Numbered from the stretch's first letter, positions 9,707 through 20,305 are shown. The stretch: DNA of 64,000 nucleotides from Acinetobacter chengduensis (GCF_003664645.1 NZ_RCHC01000005.1:62001-126000); one strand, 5' to 3'. Numbers and translations are program-made. The notes: a model not told the origin generated them from the letters alone.

Positions 9707-10385
9707 TGTTTTTGATTTGTATAGGTCGAGTCGCACCAAATTCAAAGCGATCTGGCCAGTTGCATACATCCGATACAATGCATTCATTACACTTGGGCTT
9801 ACGTGCAATACAACAATAACGACCATGTAAGATCAGCCAATGATGTGAATCTACAATAAATTCTTTAGGAATCACTTTGACTAAGCGGTGTTCAACTTCC
9901 AAAACATTTTTACCAACTGCTAATCCCGTACGATTCCCCAAACGAAAGATATGCGTATCTACAGCCATAGTCGGCTGGCCAAATGCAGTATTCAGTACCA
10001 CATTAGCCGTTTTGCGTCCTACACCAGGCAAAGCTTCTAGGTTAGCACGGTTATTGGGCACAACACTGTTATGCTTTTCAATCAGCATTTTGCAGGCTTT
10101 AATCACATTTTCGGCTTTTGAATTATATAGGCCAATGGTCTTAATGTATGTTTTGAGCCCATCAACACCTAATGCATAAATTGCTTCAGGGGTATTGGCA
10201 ACAGGGAAAAGCTTATCCGTCGCTTTATTCACACTGACATCCGTTGCTTGTGCAGACAGAGTCACAGCCACCAATAATTCAAAAGGATTAGAATAGTTTA
10301 ACTCAGTTTCTGGGTGAGGGCGCTGTGCTCTTAAACGTTCAAAAAAAGTTTGAATTTGCTTTTTAGTCATGTTTTTTACAGTCAT
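9690..10385 (-). CDS. nth: Endonuclease III (DNA glycosylase/AP lyase)
   Basis: A 231-residue base-excision-repair enzyme for oxidised pyrimidines. It has the helix-hairpin-helix [12 protein letters not shown] with catalytic Lys125, catalytic Asp143 in VDTHIFR, and the C-terminal [4Fe-4S] ligands Cys192-x6-Cys199-x2-Cys202-x5-Cys208. It starts inside the end of the rnfB-like gene through a 4-bp ATGA overlap (10382-10385), so translation is probably coupled. An internal ATG 15 nt later is an alternative start. Confidence 0.95.
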   Translation of the reverse strand: MTVKNMTKKQIQTFFERLRAQRPHPETELNYSNPFELLVAVTLSAQATDVSVNKATDKLFPVANTPEAIYALGVDGLKTYIKTIGLYNSKAENVIKACKMLIEKHNSVVPNNRANLEALPGVGRKTANVVLNTAFGQPTMAVDTHIFRLGNRTGLAVGKNVLEVEHRLVKVIPKEFIVDSHHWLILHGRYCCIARKPKCNECIVSDVCNWPDRFEFGATRPIQIKNSKAEL

Positions 10386-11182
10386 ACGGATGCTCCCTGT
10401 AATACGCTAAGTTGAACCATCAGTTGTTCAAGCATTTGGCGTTTGTTGGAATCTTCACGTACGCTCAGTTGTTTTTCTAACTTTTTGATTTGTGTTCTAA
10501 TTTTAGCTAATTCAATGGTGGTTTTTGCATCAAGCTTAACGGCAACAGGTTCTGGTTTTTCAGCCACTTGTATTTCTGGCATCACAGAAGACTGCGCAGA
10601 AAATTGAGCAAAAAGTGCGGTATCAATTTCGGCGCGTACTACAGGCCCTTTACGATCAACACGGCGCTTTTCTTCACGCTGAATATGTGAGTAATAACGC
10701 TCGCGCAGATCATTTTGTTCTGTAATGCGGATGATCTCTGTAGGAATACTTTGTAGGTCTTCGACCAAGTCAATACAATCTACTGGGCATGGTGGAATAC
10801 ACAGCTCGCAGCCCGTACACAGGTCAGTCAAAATAGTATGCATTAATTTGCCAGAGCCAATAATGGCATCGACCGGGCAGGCACTAATACATTTTGTGCA
10901 ACCAATGCATTCGTCTTCGCGAATAATCGCCTTCATACGTTGTGGACGACCATCGCTTTGCGTTGGCCATACGCTTTCTTCAGCAGTGAGTTTTGCACGG
11001 CCTAATAAGCTGGCAAGGGCATCTGCAACAGGCTGACCACCAGGGACGCATTTATTGGCTTCTTCACCTTCAGCAATCGATTTGGCATAAGGTAAGCAAC
11101 CATCACGGTGACCACATAAACCACACTGGGTTTGCGGTAACAGAGCATCGATACTTTGAATCAGGGAAAATTGAGTGTTCAT
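10382..11182 (-). CDS. rnfB: RnfB/RsxB-like iron-sulfur protein (orphan)
   Basis: A 266-residue protein from ATG 11182 (the frame continues 27 nt upstream to a TTG). The N-terminal part has the Cys-rich RnfB cluster domain ([13 protein letters not shown]...CVPGG). It is followed by two ferredoxin-type 4Fe-4S motifs, [16 protein letters not shown] and [16 protein letters not shown]. The C-terminal 90 residues are charged and helical. RnfB normally passes electrons within the membrane Rnf/Rsx complex and starts with a membrane helix. Here that helix is missing, and no rnfA, C, D, G or E gene is nearby. Only the linkage to nth, also seen in the enteric rsx operon, is kept. The actual electron partner is unknown. 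Confidence 0.88.
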   Translation of the reverse strand: MNTQFSLIQSIDALLPQTQCGLCGHRDGCLPYAKSIAEGEEANKCVPGGQPVADALASLLGRAKLTAEESVWPTQSDGRPQRMKAIIREDECIGCTKCISACPVDAIIGSGKLMHTILTDLCTGCELCIPPCPVDCIDLVEDLQSIPTEIIRITEQNDLRERYYSHIQREEKRRVDRKGPVVRAEIDTALFAQFSAQSSVMPEIQVAEKPEPVAVKLDAKTTIELAKIRTQIKKLEKQLSVREDSNKRQMLEQLMVQLSVLQGASV

Positions 11183-11209
11183 GTGAAACCAAAACTGCGG
11201 GGCAGACAA

Positions 11210-12858
<1,649 letters not shown>

Positions 12859-12878
12859 GTTTTAAGTTAGTACAAAAT

Positions 12879-12910
12879 AAAAAAACCGAGGCTAAATGCC
12901 TCGGTTTTTT
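12879..12910 (+). terminator. gdhA intrinsic terminator
   Basis: AACCGAGGC and GCCTCGGTT form a 9-bp stem with the loop TAAAT, preceded by A's and followed by a T6 run. It can act in both directions for the converging lipoprotein gene. Confidence 0.85.
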
Positions 12911-12948
12911 ATGCCTGATAAATGAAGATCTATAGGTCTAAATCAAAC

Positions 12949-13722
12949 TTATAGTGAGCCTTTAATCGCTTCGCGTTCAACCGCCATGTCATATACATAA
13001 GCATATTTAGACTGGTCTGCTGCTGGGTTTTTAATTTCATAACGTTTTACACGAATGATTTGACGTTCATTTGGACGATGTTCAAAACCTTCAATTTGGT
13101 TATAAAATAATGTCCAATCTTTGTCGACTTGGGTTTTCACACCATTGTCTGCATATTTAACTTCACGTACTTGTAGGCAAGTTTGTGGTGCAACACCAGT
13201 ACATTTTTTTGTTTCAGGGCTGACTTCGAGAAAAATAGTTTCGCCTTGGGTTTGGTATTTTGTTTCAGGTGTCATTTTGCCTGTAAACACATACGGCGTA
13301 CCATCTTTTGCGATCAGTGTTAAGGTTGGTGCATTAACATCATTTAGATTTAATTTAAATGCCGTTTTACCGTTCTCAAAAATCTGACCAGCAATACCTT
13401 CTTGTTTCATCAAATCACCAGAACAAGCCATCATTGTAGACATCAGTGTGCCTGTTTCAATGATGTTAGATTCAACTTTCCAAGAGCTGGCCATTGTGTT
13501 GCATGATGTACTAATGCTAAGACGATTATCGTCTGAAAAATTAAGCACTAAAGGTTTTGGTACACCTGTATCGGTACTCCATTGATAGGAAGCCAAGGTT
13601 TTATTTGCATTTTGCTGTTGTAATACAGACACGGCTAAATCTCCTGCTTTTTGTAAATCAGCAGTTTGGCAGGCAGCCAATGTGAGTGGGAAAAGAGCAA
13701 TGGCTAAAAATTTTAATTTCAT
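12949..13722 (-). CDS. META/DUF4377 domain lipoprotein
   Basis: A 257-residue lipoprotein (lipobox LAAC, Cys18). Residues of about 42-150 fit a META domain, as in HslJ, with the SISTSCNTMASSW block and a paired cysteine in MMACSGDL. Residues of about 160-250 fit DUF4377 (TIFLEVSPETKKCTG...QTCLQVREV). META-domain proteins such as HslJ are linked to heat and novobiocin resistance, but the mechanism is unknown. Likely periplasmic or outer-membrane-anchored. It lies downstream of ygiD on the same strand, separated by a long hairpin-forming repeat. Confidence 0.78.
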   Translation of the reverse strand: MKLKFLAIALFPLTLAACQTADLQKAGDLAVSVLQQQNANKTLASYQWSTDTGVPKPLVLNFSDDNRLSISTSCNTMASSWKVESNIIETGTLMSTMMACSGDLMKQEGIAGQIFENGKTAFKLNLNDVNAPTLTLIAKDGTPYVFTGKMTPETKYQTQGETIFLEVSPETKKCTGVAPQTCLQVREVKYADNGVKTQVDKDWTLFYNQIEGFEHRPNERQIIRVKRYEIKNPAADQSKYAYVYDMAVEREAIKGSL

Positions 13723-13788
13723 GTTTTAGTCTACAAATAATTGATTTAAATAACAGAATTTAGAATACATTAATTAAAACATAAACTA

Positions 13789-13829
13789 ATGGATACATTT
13801 TGAACATTTAAGTATCAAAATGTATCCAT
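13789..13829. repeat. Perfect 15-bp inverted repeat between ygiD and the META lipoprotein
   Basis: ATGGATACATTTTGA (13789-13803) and TCAAAATGTATCCAT (13815-13829) are perfect reverse complements around an 11-nt loop. On the minus strand it is followed only by scattered T's, so it is a poor intrinsic terminator. It may be a transcript-processing or regulatory hairpin. Confidence 0.7.
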
Positions 13830-13890
13830 AAATAAAAAATTGTTAAATTATAAAATATTTTTATGCAATAGCTTTTTTTGACTCAAAAAA

Positions 13891-14667
13891 CTAGTCAAAG
13901 CGATAAATATCTCGCCCTAAAGCACCCATAGAATAGCTATGGTGCACAATGTTAAAACGCTTGCCTGTACCCATAGCAAAAAATAACGGCGCAAAATGCT
14001 CTAGGGTGGGGTGGTTGCGTAGCACATGAGGAATGGTTTGCCAATCCAGCACGGCATCAAAATCATGGTGCTGTAGTTTTGCTACGACATAATTGCGAAA
14101 TACAGAACACCATTCTGGAGTGGTTGGCTTTGGATTCTGCCATTCTATTTCCCGTAAATTATGCGTAATACTGCCAGAACCAATCAATAAAATTTGTTGT
14201 TCGCGTAATTCTGCTAGAGCACGGCCAATACTGAAAATATCTTCCGCCGATAAATTCATAGGCAAAGAAATTGAAATGAGTGGAATATTTGCTTCTGGAT
14301 ACATGTGGAGTAGTGGCATCCATACGCCATGATCACGCGGACGTGTGTTATTGGCATGGGCTTCAAATCCTGTTTGAGCCAGCAAGTCTAAAATATGCTC
14401 AGCCAGTTCGGGTTGACCCGGAGCGGGATAGCGAATCTCATACAATTCGGCAGGAAAGCCACGGAAGTCATGCCATGTTTCAGGACGTGAGGCTGTACTG
14501 ACTTCTATGTCTTTACTCTCCCAATGGGCAGACATCACAATAATTGCTTTGGGCCGAGGCAGGTTTAGGCTCAAGCGCTCGAGTGCTGGCCCAATTTGCT
14601 CAGGATTGATGGCTAACATGGGTGAACCATGAGAGATAAATAAGCCAGGCAAAGTCTGTAGCTTCAT
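13891..14667 (-). CDS. ygiD: Extradiol dioxygenase, YgiD/LigB family
   Basis: A 258-residue class III extradiol dioxygenase-like protein (annotated in E. coli as 4,5-DOPA dioxygenase YgiD). Candidate metal-binding histidines lie in SHGSPML, SAHWES and HGVWMPLLHMYP, and another conserved segment is LIGSGSITHNLREI. These enzymes cleave catechol rings using a divalent metal (zinc in YgiD/plant DODA). The natural substrate in bacteria is uncertain. The leader carries two overlapping hairpins. It lies downstream of rlmH on the same strand, with a 136-bp gap. Confidence 0.88.
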   Translation of the reverse strand: MKLQTLPGLFISHGSPMLAINPEQIGPALERLSLNLPRPKAIIVMSAHWESKDIEVSTASRPETWHDFRGFPAELYEIRYPAPGQPELAEHILDLLAQTGFEAHANNTRPRDHGVWMPLLHMYPEANIPLISISLPMNLSAEDIFSIGRALAELREQQILLIGSGSITHNLREIEWQNPKPTTPEWCSVFRNYVVAKLQHHDFDAVLDWQTIPHVLRNHPTLEHFAPLFFAMGTGKRFNIVHHSYSMGALGRDIYRFD

Positions 14668-14680
14668 AGGAGAGATATGC

Positions 14681-14718
14681 CCTAAATAAATTTAGGCATG
14701 TACATTTACATGCCTAAA
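14681..14718 (-). promoter_or_regulatory. Two mutually exclusive hairpins in the ygiD leader
   Basis: TTTAGGCATGTA (14691-14702) and TACATGCCTAAA (14707-14718) form a perfect 12-bp stem with a 4-nt loop. The inner segment ATTTAGG also pairs with CCTAAAT at 14681-14687. Both structures cannot form together. They lie between rlmH and ygiD, 14-51 nt upstream of the ygiD start. This could be a weak rlmH terminator or an attenuation-like element. Confidence 0.5.
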
Positions 14719-14803
14719 GGGAGAAAAATGGATATTTTATAACATGATCATACACAGGATACAGCGTTTAAAAATGACAGTTGCCTGTGAATGAGATACG
14801 AAA

Positions 14804-15286
14804 TTAACCTGCACGATGATAAGGATGATTATTATTAATACTCATTGCTCTATATAGCTGTTCAATCAGCATAACGCGTACCATCGGATGTGGTAGGGTT
14901 AATTTGGAAAGCGACCAATGCCATGCTGCAGCTTTGCGAACTGCCTCAGAGTGGCCATCTGGTCCACCAATGGCTAAAACTATATCATTACCTTCAAGCA
15001 TCCAGCCCTTCATGGTTTCTGCCAGTTTTTCCGTACTAAATTCACGGCCACCGACTTCTAAAGCAATCAGCACTTCATTGTGTTTCATGGCATTTAAAAT
15101 ACTATCGCCTTCAATTTGGCGGTATTTTAAAATATCTGCTTCAGAATCATTTTTACCGCGTTTTGCCATTGGCAATTCAATAATTTGTGTTTGTACAAAA
15201 GGTTGAATGCGCTTGAAATAATCTTCAAAGCCAGTAAGTACCCAAGCAGGCATTTTTTGGCCAATGGTCAAAATACGAATTTTCAT
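14804..15286 (-). CDS. rlmH: 23S rRNA (pseudouridine1915-N3)-methyltransferase RlmH
   Basis: A 160-residue SPOUT-class methyltransferase acting on pseudouridine 1915 in helix 69 of 23S rRNA. It has the start MKIRILTIGQKMP, the knot segment LAIGGPDGHSE and the terminal HPYHRAG that closes the active site. It is slightly longer than the usual 155 residues. It diverges from the M28 peptidase gene, 185 bp away. Confidence 0.95.
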   Translation of the reverse strand: MKIRILTIGQKMPAWVLTGFEDYFKRIQPFVQTQIIELPMAKRGKNDSEADILKYRQIEGDSILNAMKHNEVLIALEVGGREFSTEKLAETMKGWMLEGNDIVLAIGGPDGHSEAVRKAAAWHWSLSKLTLPHPMVRVMLIEQLYRAMSINNNHPYHRAG

Positions 15287-15471
15287 AGAGGGCAGGGTAA
15301 CAGCAAGAAAGGCCTATTATAACGCTCTAATACACTATTGCGAATTTCAGACACAAAATGCAATTGAATTAGTCCAACTATTGTTGCTTTAATACCCGAA
15401 TATCGTCCGTGGTCTAAGTCATTACGGGTCAAAATAATGATATAAAACGATCAGCAGTGAGAATAATAATA

Positions 15472-16420
15472 ATGCTCCAACCGCGCCAAAGATCTGTTCA
15501 AAAAATTGGGTTGTATTTAACCTTCTTGTTGCTATTCAGTTTCAGCTCGCTGGCGTTTGCAGCTATACCAGCAGATGCAAAAAACTTACGTGTCTATATG
15601 GAGCAAGTGATTGGTGCCCAAGCGGGCCGTCATGCACAAAATATTCAAGAGCTCAATCGAGTGTCGGCATGGATTAGAGAACAAATGCGTTTGTTTGGTG
15701 TGCCATGCCAATATCAAAATTATACGGTCAATAGCCTACCTTATCGTAATGTGGTGTGTTCTCTAAACACAGGTAAATCACAAAAAAGTTGTGGTGGGTG
15801 CGCATTATGATGTTCTACAAGACGCCATGGGGGCAGACGATAATGCATCTGGTGTAGCAGGGGTAATTGAGATTGCTCGTATTCTGGCGACTGAAAAAGC
15901 CAGCCTTAAACATAATATTGATTTTGTTTTTTATACGTTGGCTGAGCCACCGTATTTCCGTACAGAAAATATGGGCAGTTTTATTCATGCTAAATCTTTA
16001 GCCAAGCATAAACAACAGATTGTGGCAGTCTATATTTTAGAAATGATCGGCTATTTCGATGAAAATGAAGTGCAACAATATCCAGCAGGTTTAAAGTGGA
16101 TTTATCCAGCGCATGGCAATTTTATTGCTGCTGTGGGTAATCTCATGTCACGTGATTTAACTTATGACTACTGCACAGCCATGAGAAAACTCAACGCTCT
16201 GCAGTGCGAACGCTTAATTGCACCGAGTTTTATGCAGGATTTAGATTTTTCAGATCATTTGAATTATTGGAAATTTGATTTTCCAGCCATCACCATCACA
16301 GATACAGCAATGTATCGCAATAAATATTATCACACACGGCAAGATACTTTAGATCGTCTGGATACTGAAAAAATGGGGCATGTAGTGAATGGTGTAGTGA
16401 AAATGCTACTGAAGGAATAG
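15472..16420 (+). pseudogene. M28-family metallopeptidase, frameshifted
   Basis: Two overlapping frames together make one M28 zinc aminopeptidase-like protein. The first (15472-15810) has a signal peptide ending LAFAA and the M28 N-terminal region up to YRNVVCSLNTGKSQK. The second resumes with VVVGAHYDVL (zinc histidine), DDNASGVAG (bridging Asp), LAEPP, LEMIGYF and a late YYHTRQDTLD (zinc His). The break is in the A6 run at 15782-15787; five A's would restore one frame of about 315 residues. An upstream GTG (15457) is an alternative start. The shift is in the +1 direction, so the classical A-AAA-AAG minus-one slippery site does not explain it. Either a true pseudogene or a homopolymer sequencing error. 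Confidence 0.82.
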
Positions 16421-16424
16421 ACAT

Positions 16425-16545
16425 AAAAAACGCAGCCCAGAAAGCCTTCGGACTGCGAAAGGAGGTTACCAACCTGGAGATGTTGGTAACCATTCTAGAT
16501 GTAAAACATCAAAAACATAAAAAGAAACATACAGCGCGTATGATC
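16425..16545 (-). ncRNA. Candidate small RNA with two tandem hairpins
   Basis: On the minus strand, hairpin 1 (16464-16491) has perfect 10-bp arms GGTTACCAAC/GTTGGTAACC around an 8-nt loop. A short ACCTCCTTT-containing linker follows, then hairpin 2 (16431-16457, arms CGCAGTCC/GGGCTGCG with an inner GAA/TTC), then T6. Hairpin 2 pairs fully through a G-U on the minus strand but has a C-A mismatch on the plus strand, so the terminator is minus-oriented. The 5' end is a guess: TTGAAA at about 16590 and A+T-rich sequence near 16545 could be a promoter. The gene lies between the converging M28 pseudogene and lon. The family is not recognised. Confidence 0.5.
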
Positions 16546-16822
16546 TTATAATTAGATATGGGGTTATTTTGTGTATATTTCAAGCGAAAAATCAAAATTT
16601 TATAAAAATTAAAATGATTCGCTAGGTTTTTCTTTTTAAATATAAAAATTTATCAATGGCTTAAGTTTGATAAAAAATTTGGTTATTTTATATATTTTCT
16701 TAATCAACTATTGCTTGTATATCGCACTCGTAGTATGTCCCATTCTTTTGGATGGGATGAAAGCACTTAAATAGTCTTAAACATTTTTGTAGTTTAAAAA
16801 TCCAGTTGATCTGCTGGAAATG
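16492..16822. other. A+T-rich intergenic region between the sRNA candidate and lon
   Basis: About 330 bp without coding capacity, rich in A/T tracts. A small inverted repeat, TCCCAT/ATGGGA, lies at about 16738-16757. The left part probably holds the promoter of the minus-strand RNA. Nothing else is recognisable. Confidence 0.35.
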
Positions 16823-16850
16823 AAAAAGCCCTGTCGAAACAGGGCTTTTA
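16823..16850 (-). terminator. lon intrinsic terminator
   Basis: AAAAGCCCTGT and ACAGGGCTTTT form an 11-bp stem with a CGAA tetraloop just beyond the lon stop. The U-run is present on either strand. Confidence 0.85.
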
Positions 16851-16871
16851 TCTAAAACTAAAACTAGGCGA

Positions 16872-19298
16872 TTAATGACGCGCAGCTTTACCTTCTTCAG
16901 TTGTTTTCACAATGGGTGCTTTAGCCAAAGGTTTAGGCGTATCTACCAAAGCCAAAGGTAAAATCTCATCAATAGATTTCACAGCTTTAATTTCTAGACC
17001 TTGTTTAACGTTCTCTGGAATTTCTGCCAAATCACGTACGTTTTCCTGTGGAATAAAGACCAGTTTAATTCCGCCACGGTGCGCAGCTAAAAGTTTCTCT
17101 TTTAGACCACCGATTCGCATTGCACGACCACCTAGACTGGTTTCACCTGTCATTGCAATATCTGGACGAATTGCAATACCTGTGAAAGCAGAGACTAAAG
17201 CAGTTGTGAGGGCTAAACCAGCAGATGGGCCATCTTTTGGTGTTGCACCTTCTGGTAAATGAACATGCACATCGGTTTCTTCAAAACGTGAAGATTCAAT
17301 GCCGAGTTCATCTGCACGTGTACGTACAACCGTCATAGCAGCAGTAATGGATTCTTTCATTACATCGCCAAGAGAACCAGTGGTAATGAACTTACCTTTA
17401 CCTTTGACAGCAGCAACTTCAATCGTGAGTAATTCACCACCGACTGAAGTCCAAGCTAAGCCATTTACGCGACCCACTTGAGCTTCATCTTCAGCCATAC
17501 CGAAGTCAAATTTGTGTGGACCTAAGTAGTCAGGTAAGTTGCTCGAATTCACTTCAATTTGAAGATTTTTCGCTTTTTTGCTTACCGCTTCTTTAACCAC
17601 TTTACGCGCAATTTTAGAGACTTCACGTTCTAAGCTACGCACACCTGCTTCACGTGTATAACGCTGTACAATGTCGCGAATCGCTTCTTCGTGAACCGTC
17701 AATTCTTTTGCACGTAGGCCATTGTTCTTAATGGCTTTAGGAACAAGATAACGCTCAGCAATATTCACTTTCTCGTCTTCGGTATAACCCGGTAGGCGAA
17801 TGACTTCCATACGGTCAAGTAATGCTTCTGGAATATTCATGCTGTTTGCAGTACAGATGAACATCACTTCAGACAGGTCTAGATCAAGATCTAAATAGTG
17901 ATCGTTAAACTTACTGTTTTGTGATGGATCAAGTACTTCAAGCAACGCAGAAGCAGGGTCGCCACGGTAGTCTTGTGCCATCTTGTCAATTTCATCGAGT
18001 AAGAACAGAGGGTTCTTCACGCCGACTTTAGTTAAAGACTGCACAATTTTACCTGGCATCGCACCAATGTAAGTACGACGATGACCACGAATTTCAGCTT
18101 CATCACGTACGCCACCAAGTGCCATGCGGACAAACTCACGACCTGTTGCTTTTGCTACAGATTCACCAAGCGAAGTTTTACCCACACCTGGAGGACCAAC
18201 TAAACATAGAATTGGGCCACGGAGTTTTTTCACGCGTGATTGCACTGCAAGATATTCCACAATACGATCTTTAACGTCATCTAAGCCATAATGATCTGTA
18301 TCTAAAATTTCTTGTGCTTTGGCCAAGTTAATGCTGACTTTGCTGGCTTTATTCCAAGGTGTATCTAAAATCACCTCTAAATAGTTACGCACTACAGCCG
18401 CTTCACTTGACGCAGGTTGCATGGCTTTGAGTTTACGGAACTCAGCTTCTGCTTTTTTACGGACATGCTCAGGCAAGTCTGCTTCAGCCAAGCGACGCTC
18501 AATTTCTGCAACGTCGTCTTCTGCACCGCCATTCATGTCAGAAAGTTCGCGTTGAATGACCTTCATCTTTTCATTGAGGAAGTATTCACGCTGGTTTTTT
18601 TCCATTTGGCGTTTTACAGAGTCATGCAAAGTTTGTTCAATTTGCTGTTCTTCAGACTGCTGCAGTAAGTACGTCATTAATTCTTGCAAATGTGCTTCGA
18701 ATTGATCGTGTTCTAAGAACTTTTGCTTAATGTCGATGTTGAGTGGCACGCGTGTCGCAACAAAGAACAATAACTGCAAAAGATCAGTAATTTTGTTGGC
18801 TGCTGCAATCAGTTCACGTGCATTACGCAGTTTTGCCTCAGCATACTGAGCAAATAAAGTACGTAATTCTTCAATACGTGTACTTTGTGACTCAGACTCC
18901 AGATCAATTGTGATTGGGCTTAAGCTGTGTTCAGCCGTTAAATAATCATTGTCATCAATGATTTTTTCGAGCTTAGAACGGTGCAAGCCTTCAATTAATA
19001 CTTTTATACAGTTTTCATCATTTTCATGATTCACAACTTGCACAATCTTCGCGACAGTACCGTATTGATATAAATTGTCGTGATCAATTTCTTCTGTAAG
19101 CGAATCTTTTTGTGCAACTACAAATACTAGATTGTCACTGTTACGAGCCACATTCACTGCATTAATCGATTTTTCACGACCAACAAACAGTGCAATTTGC
19201 ATATGCGGGTAAACCACCACGTCACGCAGCGCTAAAAGCGGTAAAATGCTAGGAACTTCGAGTTCTAAGCTTTCTTCATTCATAATAAGTTCAGACAT
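16872..19298 (-). CDS. lon: Lon ATP-dependent protease
   Basis: An 808-residue AAA+ serine protease that degrades misfolded and regulatory proteins in the cytoplasm. It has an N-terminal LON substrate-binding domain (residues of about 15-210), a coiled region, the ATPase module with Walker A GPPGVGKT and Walker B LFLLDEID, and the protease domain with the catalytic Ser in PKDGPSAG and the Lys in GGLKEKLLAA. The start is the ATG at 19298, preceded by AGGAG 6 nt away; the open frame extends 123 nt further but without family similarity. It lies 146 bp downstream of the cyclo-ligase gene on the same strand. Confidence 0.97.
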   Translation of the reverse strand: MSELIMNEESLELEVPSILPLLALRDVVVYPHMQIALFVGREKSINAVNVARNSDNLVFVVAQKDSLTEEIDHDNLYQYGTVAKIVQVVNHENDENCIKVLIEGLHRSKLEKIIDDNDYLTAEHSLSPITIDLESESQSTRIEELRTLFAQYAEAKLRNARELIAAANKITDLLQLLFFVATRVPLNIDIKQKFLEHDQFEAHLQELMTYLLQQSEEQQIEQTLHDSVKRQMEKNQREYFLNEKMKVIQRELSDMNGGAEDDVAEIERRLAEADLPEHVRKKAEAEFRKLKAMQPASSEAAVVRNYLEVILDTPWNKASKVSINLAKAQEILDTDHYGLDDVKDRIVEYLAVQSRVKKLRGPILCLVGPPGVGKTSLGESVAKATGREFVRMALGGVRDEAEIRGHRRTYIGAMPGKIVQSLTKVGVKNPLFLLDEIDKMAQDYRGDPASALLEVLDPSQNSKFNDHYLDLDLDLSEVMFICTANSMNIPEALLDRMEVIRLPGYTEDEKVNIAERYLVPKAIKNNGLRAKELTVHEEAIRDIVQRYTREAGVRSLEREVSKIARKVVKEAVSKKAKNLQIEVNSSNLPDYLGPHKFDFGMAEDEAQVGRVNGLAWTSVGGELLTIEVAAVKGKGKFITTGSLGDVMKESITAAMTVVRTRADELGIESSRFEETDVHVHLPEGATPKDGPSAGLALTTALVSAFTGIAIRPDIAMTGETSLGGRAMRIGGLKEKLLAAHRGGIKLVFIPQENVRDLAEIPENVKQGLEIKAVKSIDEILPLALVDTPKPLAKAPIVKTTEEGKAARH

Positions 19299-19444
19299 GG
19301 GCACTCCTAATGAGTGACAACGGTGTTGCCATATTTTTATAGTGATGGGTATTTTTAAAATTACAAGGGCGACGCGATATAAATTGTGCGAAAAATAAGT
19401 AAATATATGTTTTTTAACCATTGTTAATGGTCAAAATGATCAAT

Positions 19445-20041
19445 TTAGCGTTTAAAACGGTGTATATGCGGTGGTGTTAATAAGGCATCTAGCGGTTGAT
19501 CCCATTTTTCACGTTTTAAATAGCCGTCATATCTTTGAAACTCATGTGCAAGCCCTAAGCGAAAAGGTTGCTGTACTGCTGTTGCCAAGGTTTTGTCGTA
19601 AAAACCACCACCCATGCCAATCCGTGTGCCTAGATTGTCACAGGCCAATAATGGCATAAGCACAAGGTTCAAACGGCTGATGTGCAAACCTCTTGAGCGC
19701 ATGGGTTCTCGCATACCTAAGCGATGCGGTGCAAAGCGCCGTGTACGAAATTGATGCTGTGAAATACGCACCCATTGTAAGCGTTGATTCATATTACAAA
19801 TGAGGGGTAAATACACCGCTTTGCCATGCTCAAAACAATATTCAATGATCTTGCTGGTGTGAATTTCGCCAAAGGCATGTAAATAAACGCCAATATGCTG
19901 TGCATGTTTAAATTCGGGCAGGCGGATTAAACGGTTGTATGTGGCTTGTTCAGCTTGTTTTTGTTGGAATATGCTGAGGCTACGGCGTTGCTTTCTAAGC
20001 TGTTTACGAAGCTGTTTTAAATCGACAGGAAAATCAAGCAT
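19445..20041 (-). CDS. fau: 5-formyltetrahydrofolate cyclo-ligase
   Basis: A 198-residue enzyme (ygfA/fau family) that converts 5-formyl-THF to 5,10-methenyl-THF using ATP in one-carbon metabolism. It has the N-terminal LRKQLRKQRRSLS helix, HAFGEIHT near residue 60, and the hallmark GTRIGMGGGFYDKTL that binds the nucleotide phosphates. The start at 20041 fits the family; an upstream ATG at 20101 has AAAGG before it and would add 20 residues. In E. coli and Pseudomonas this gene follows 6S RNA, whereas here it is about 10 kb away, upstream of lon. Confidence 0.88.
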   Translation of the reverse strand: MLDFPVDLKQLRKQLRKQRRSLSIFQQKQAEQATYNRLIRLPEFKHAQHIGVYLHAFGEIHTSKIIEYCFEHGKAVYLPLICNMNQRLQWVRISQHQFRTRRFAPHRLGMREPMRSRGLHISRLNLVLMPLLACDNLGTRIGMGGGFYDKTLATAVQQPFRLGLAHEFQRYDGYLKREKWDQPLDALLTPPHIHRFKR

Positions 20042-20305
20042 ACAAAAAGAACAAATAATGGTGCCTACGGGTAGTCTAATCCTTTTACTAAATACCTGCA
20101 TAGCCTTTGTATGGCTAAATAGAGCATTTCTAATTTATAGCAAGATTTTACAGTTTGTCGGATTGCCTGAATTTGGTCGGATATGCTTATTTTTTATTGA
20201 ACTACATTTGTATATTAATTTCTCTTGATCTGGTCATGGATATGCAAAGCTAGCAAGGTGTGTTCCAAAATAAAACAAAAATATGGAAATATAGGAATGA
20301 TAAAA

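Noticed and set aside
15775..15800. Programmed minus-one ribosomal frameshift at an A-AAA-AAG-like sequence
   Set aside because: The heptamer is not in the required reading phase, and joining the frames needs a +1 shift; no downstream stimulatory structure was evident.
19416..19431. Hairpin ACCATT/AATGGT after the cyclo-ligase gene as terminator
   Set aside because: On the minus strand it is followed by A's, not T's, so it does not have intrinsic-terminator form.
19299..19444. Sigma-32 heat-shock promoter before lon
   Set aside because: A CTTGTA and an ACCCATCA-like stretch are present on the minus strand, but the spacer is about 11 bp and the -10 match is poor, so I did not annotate it.
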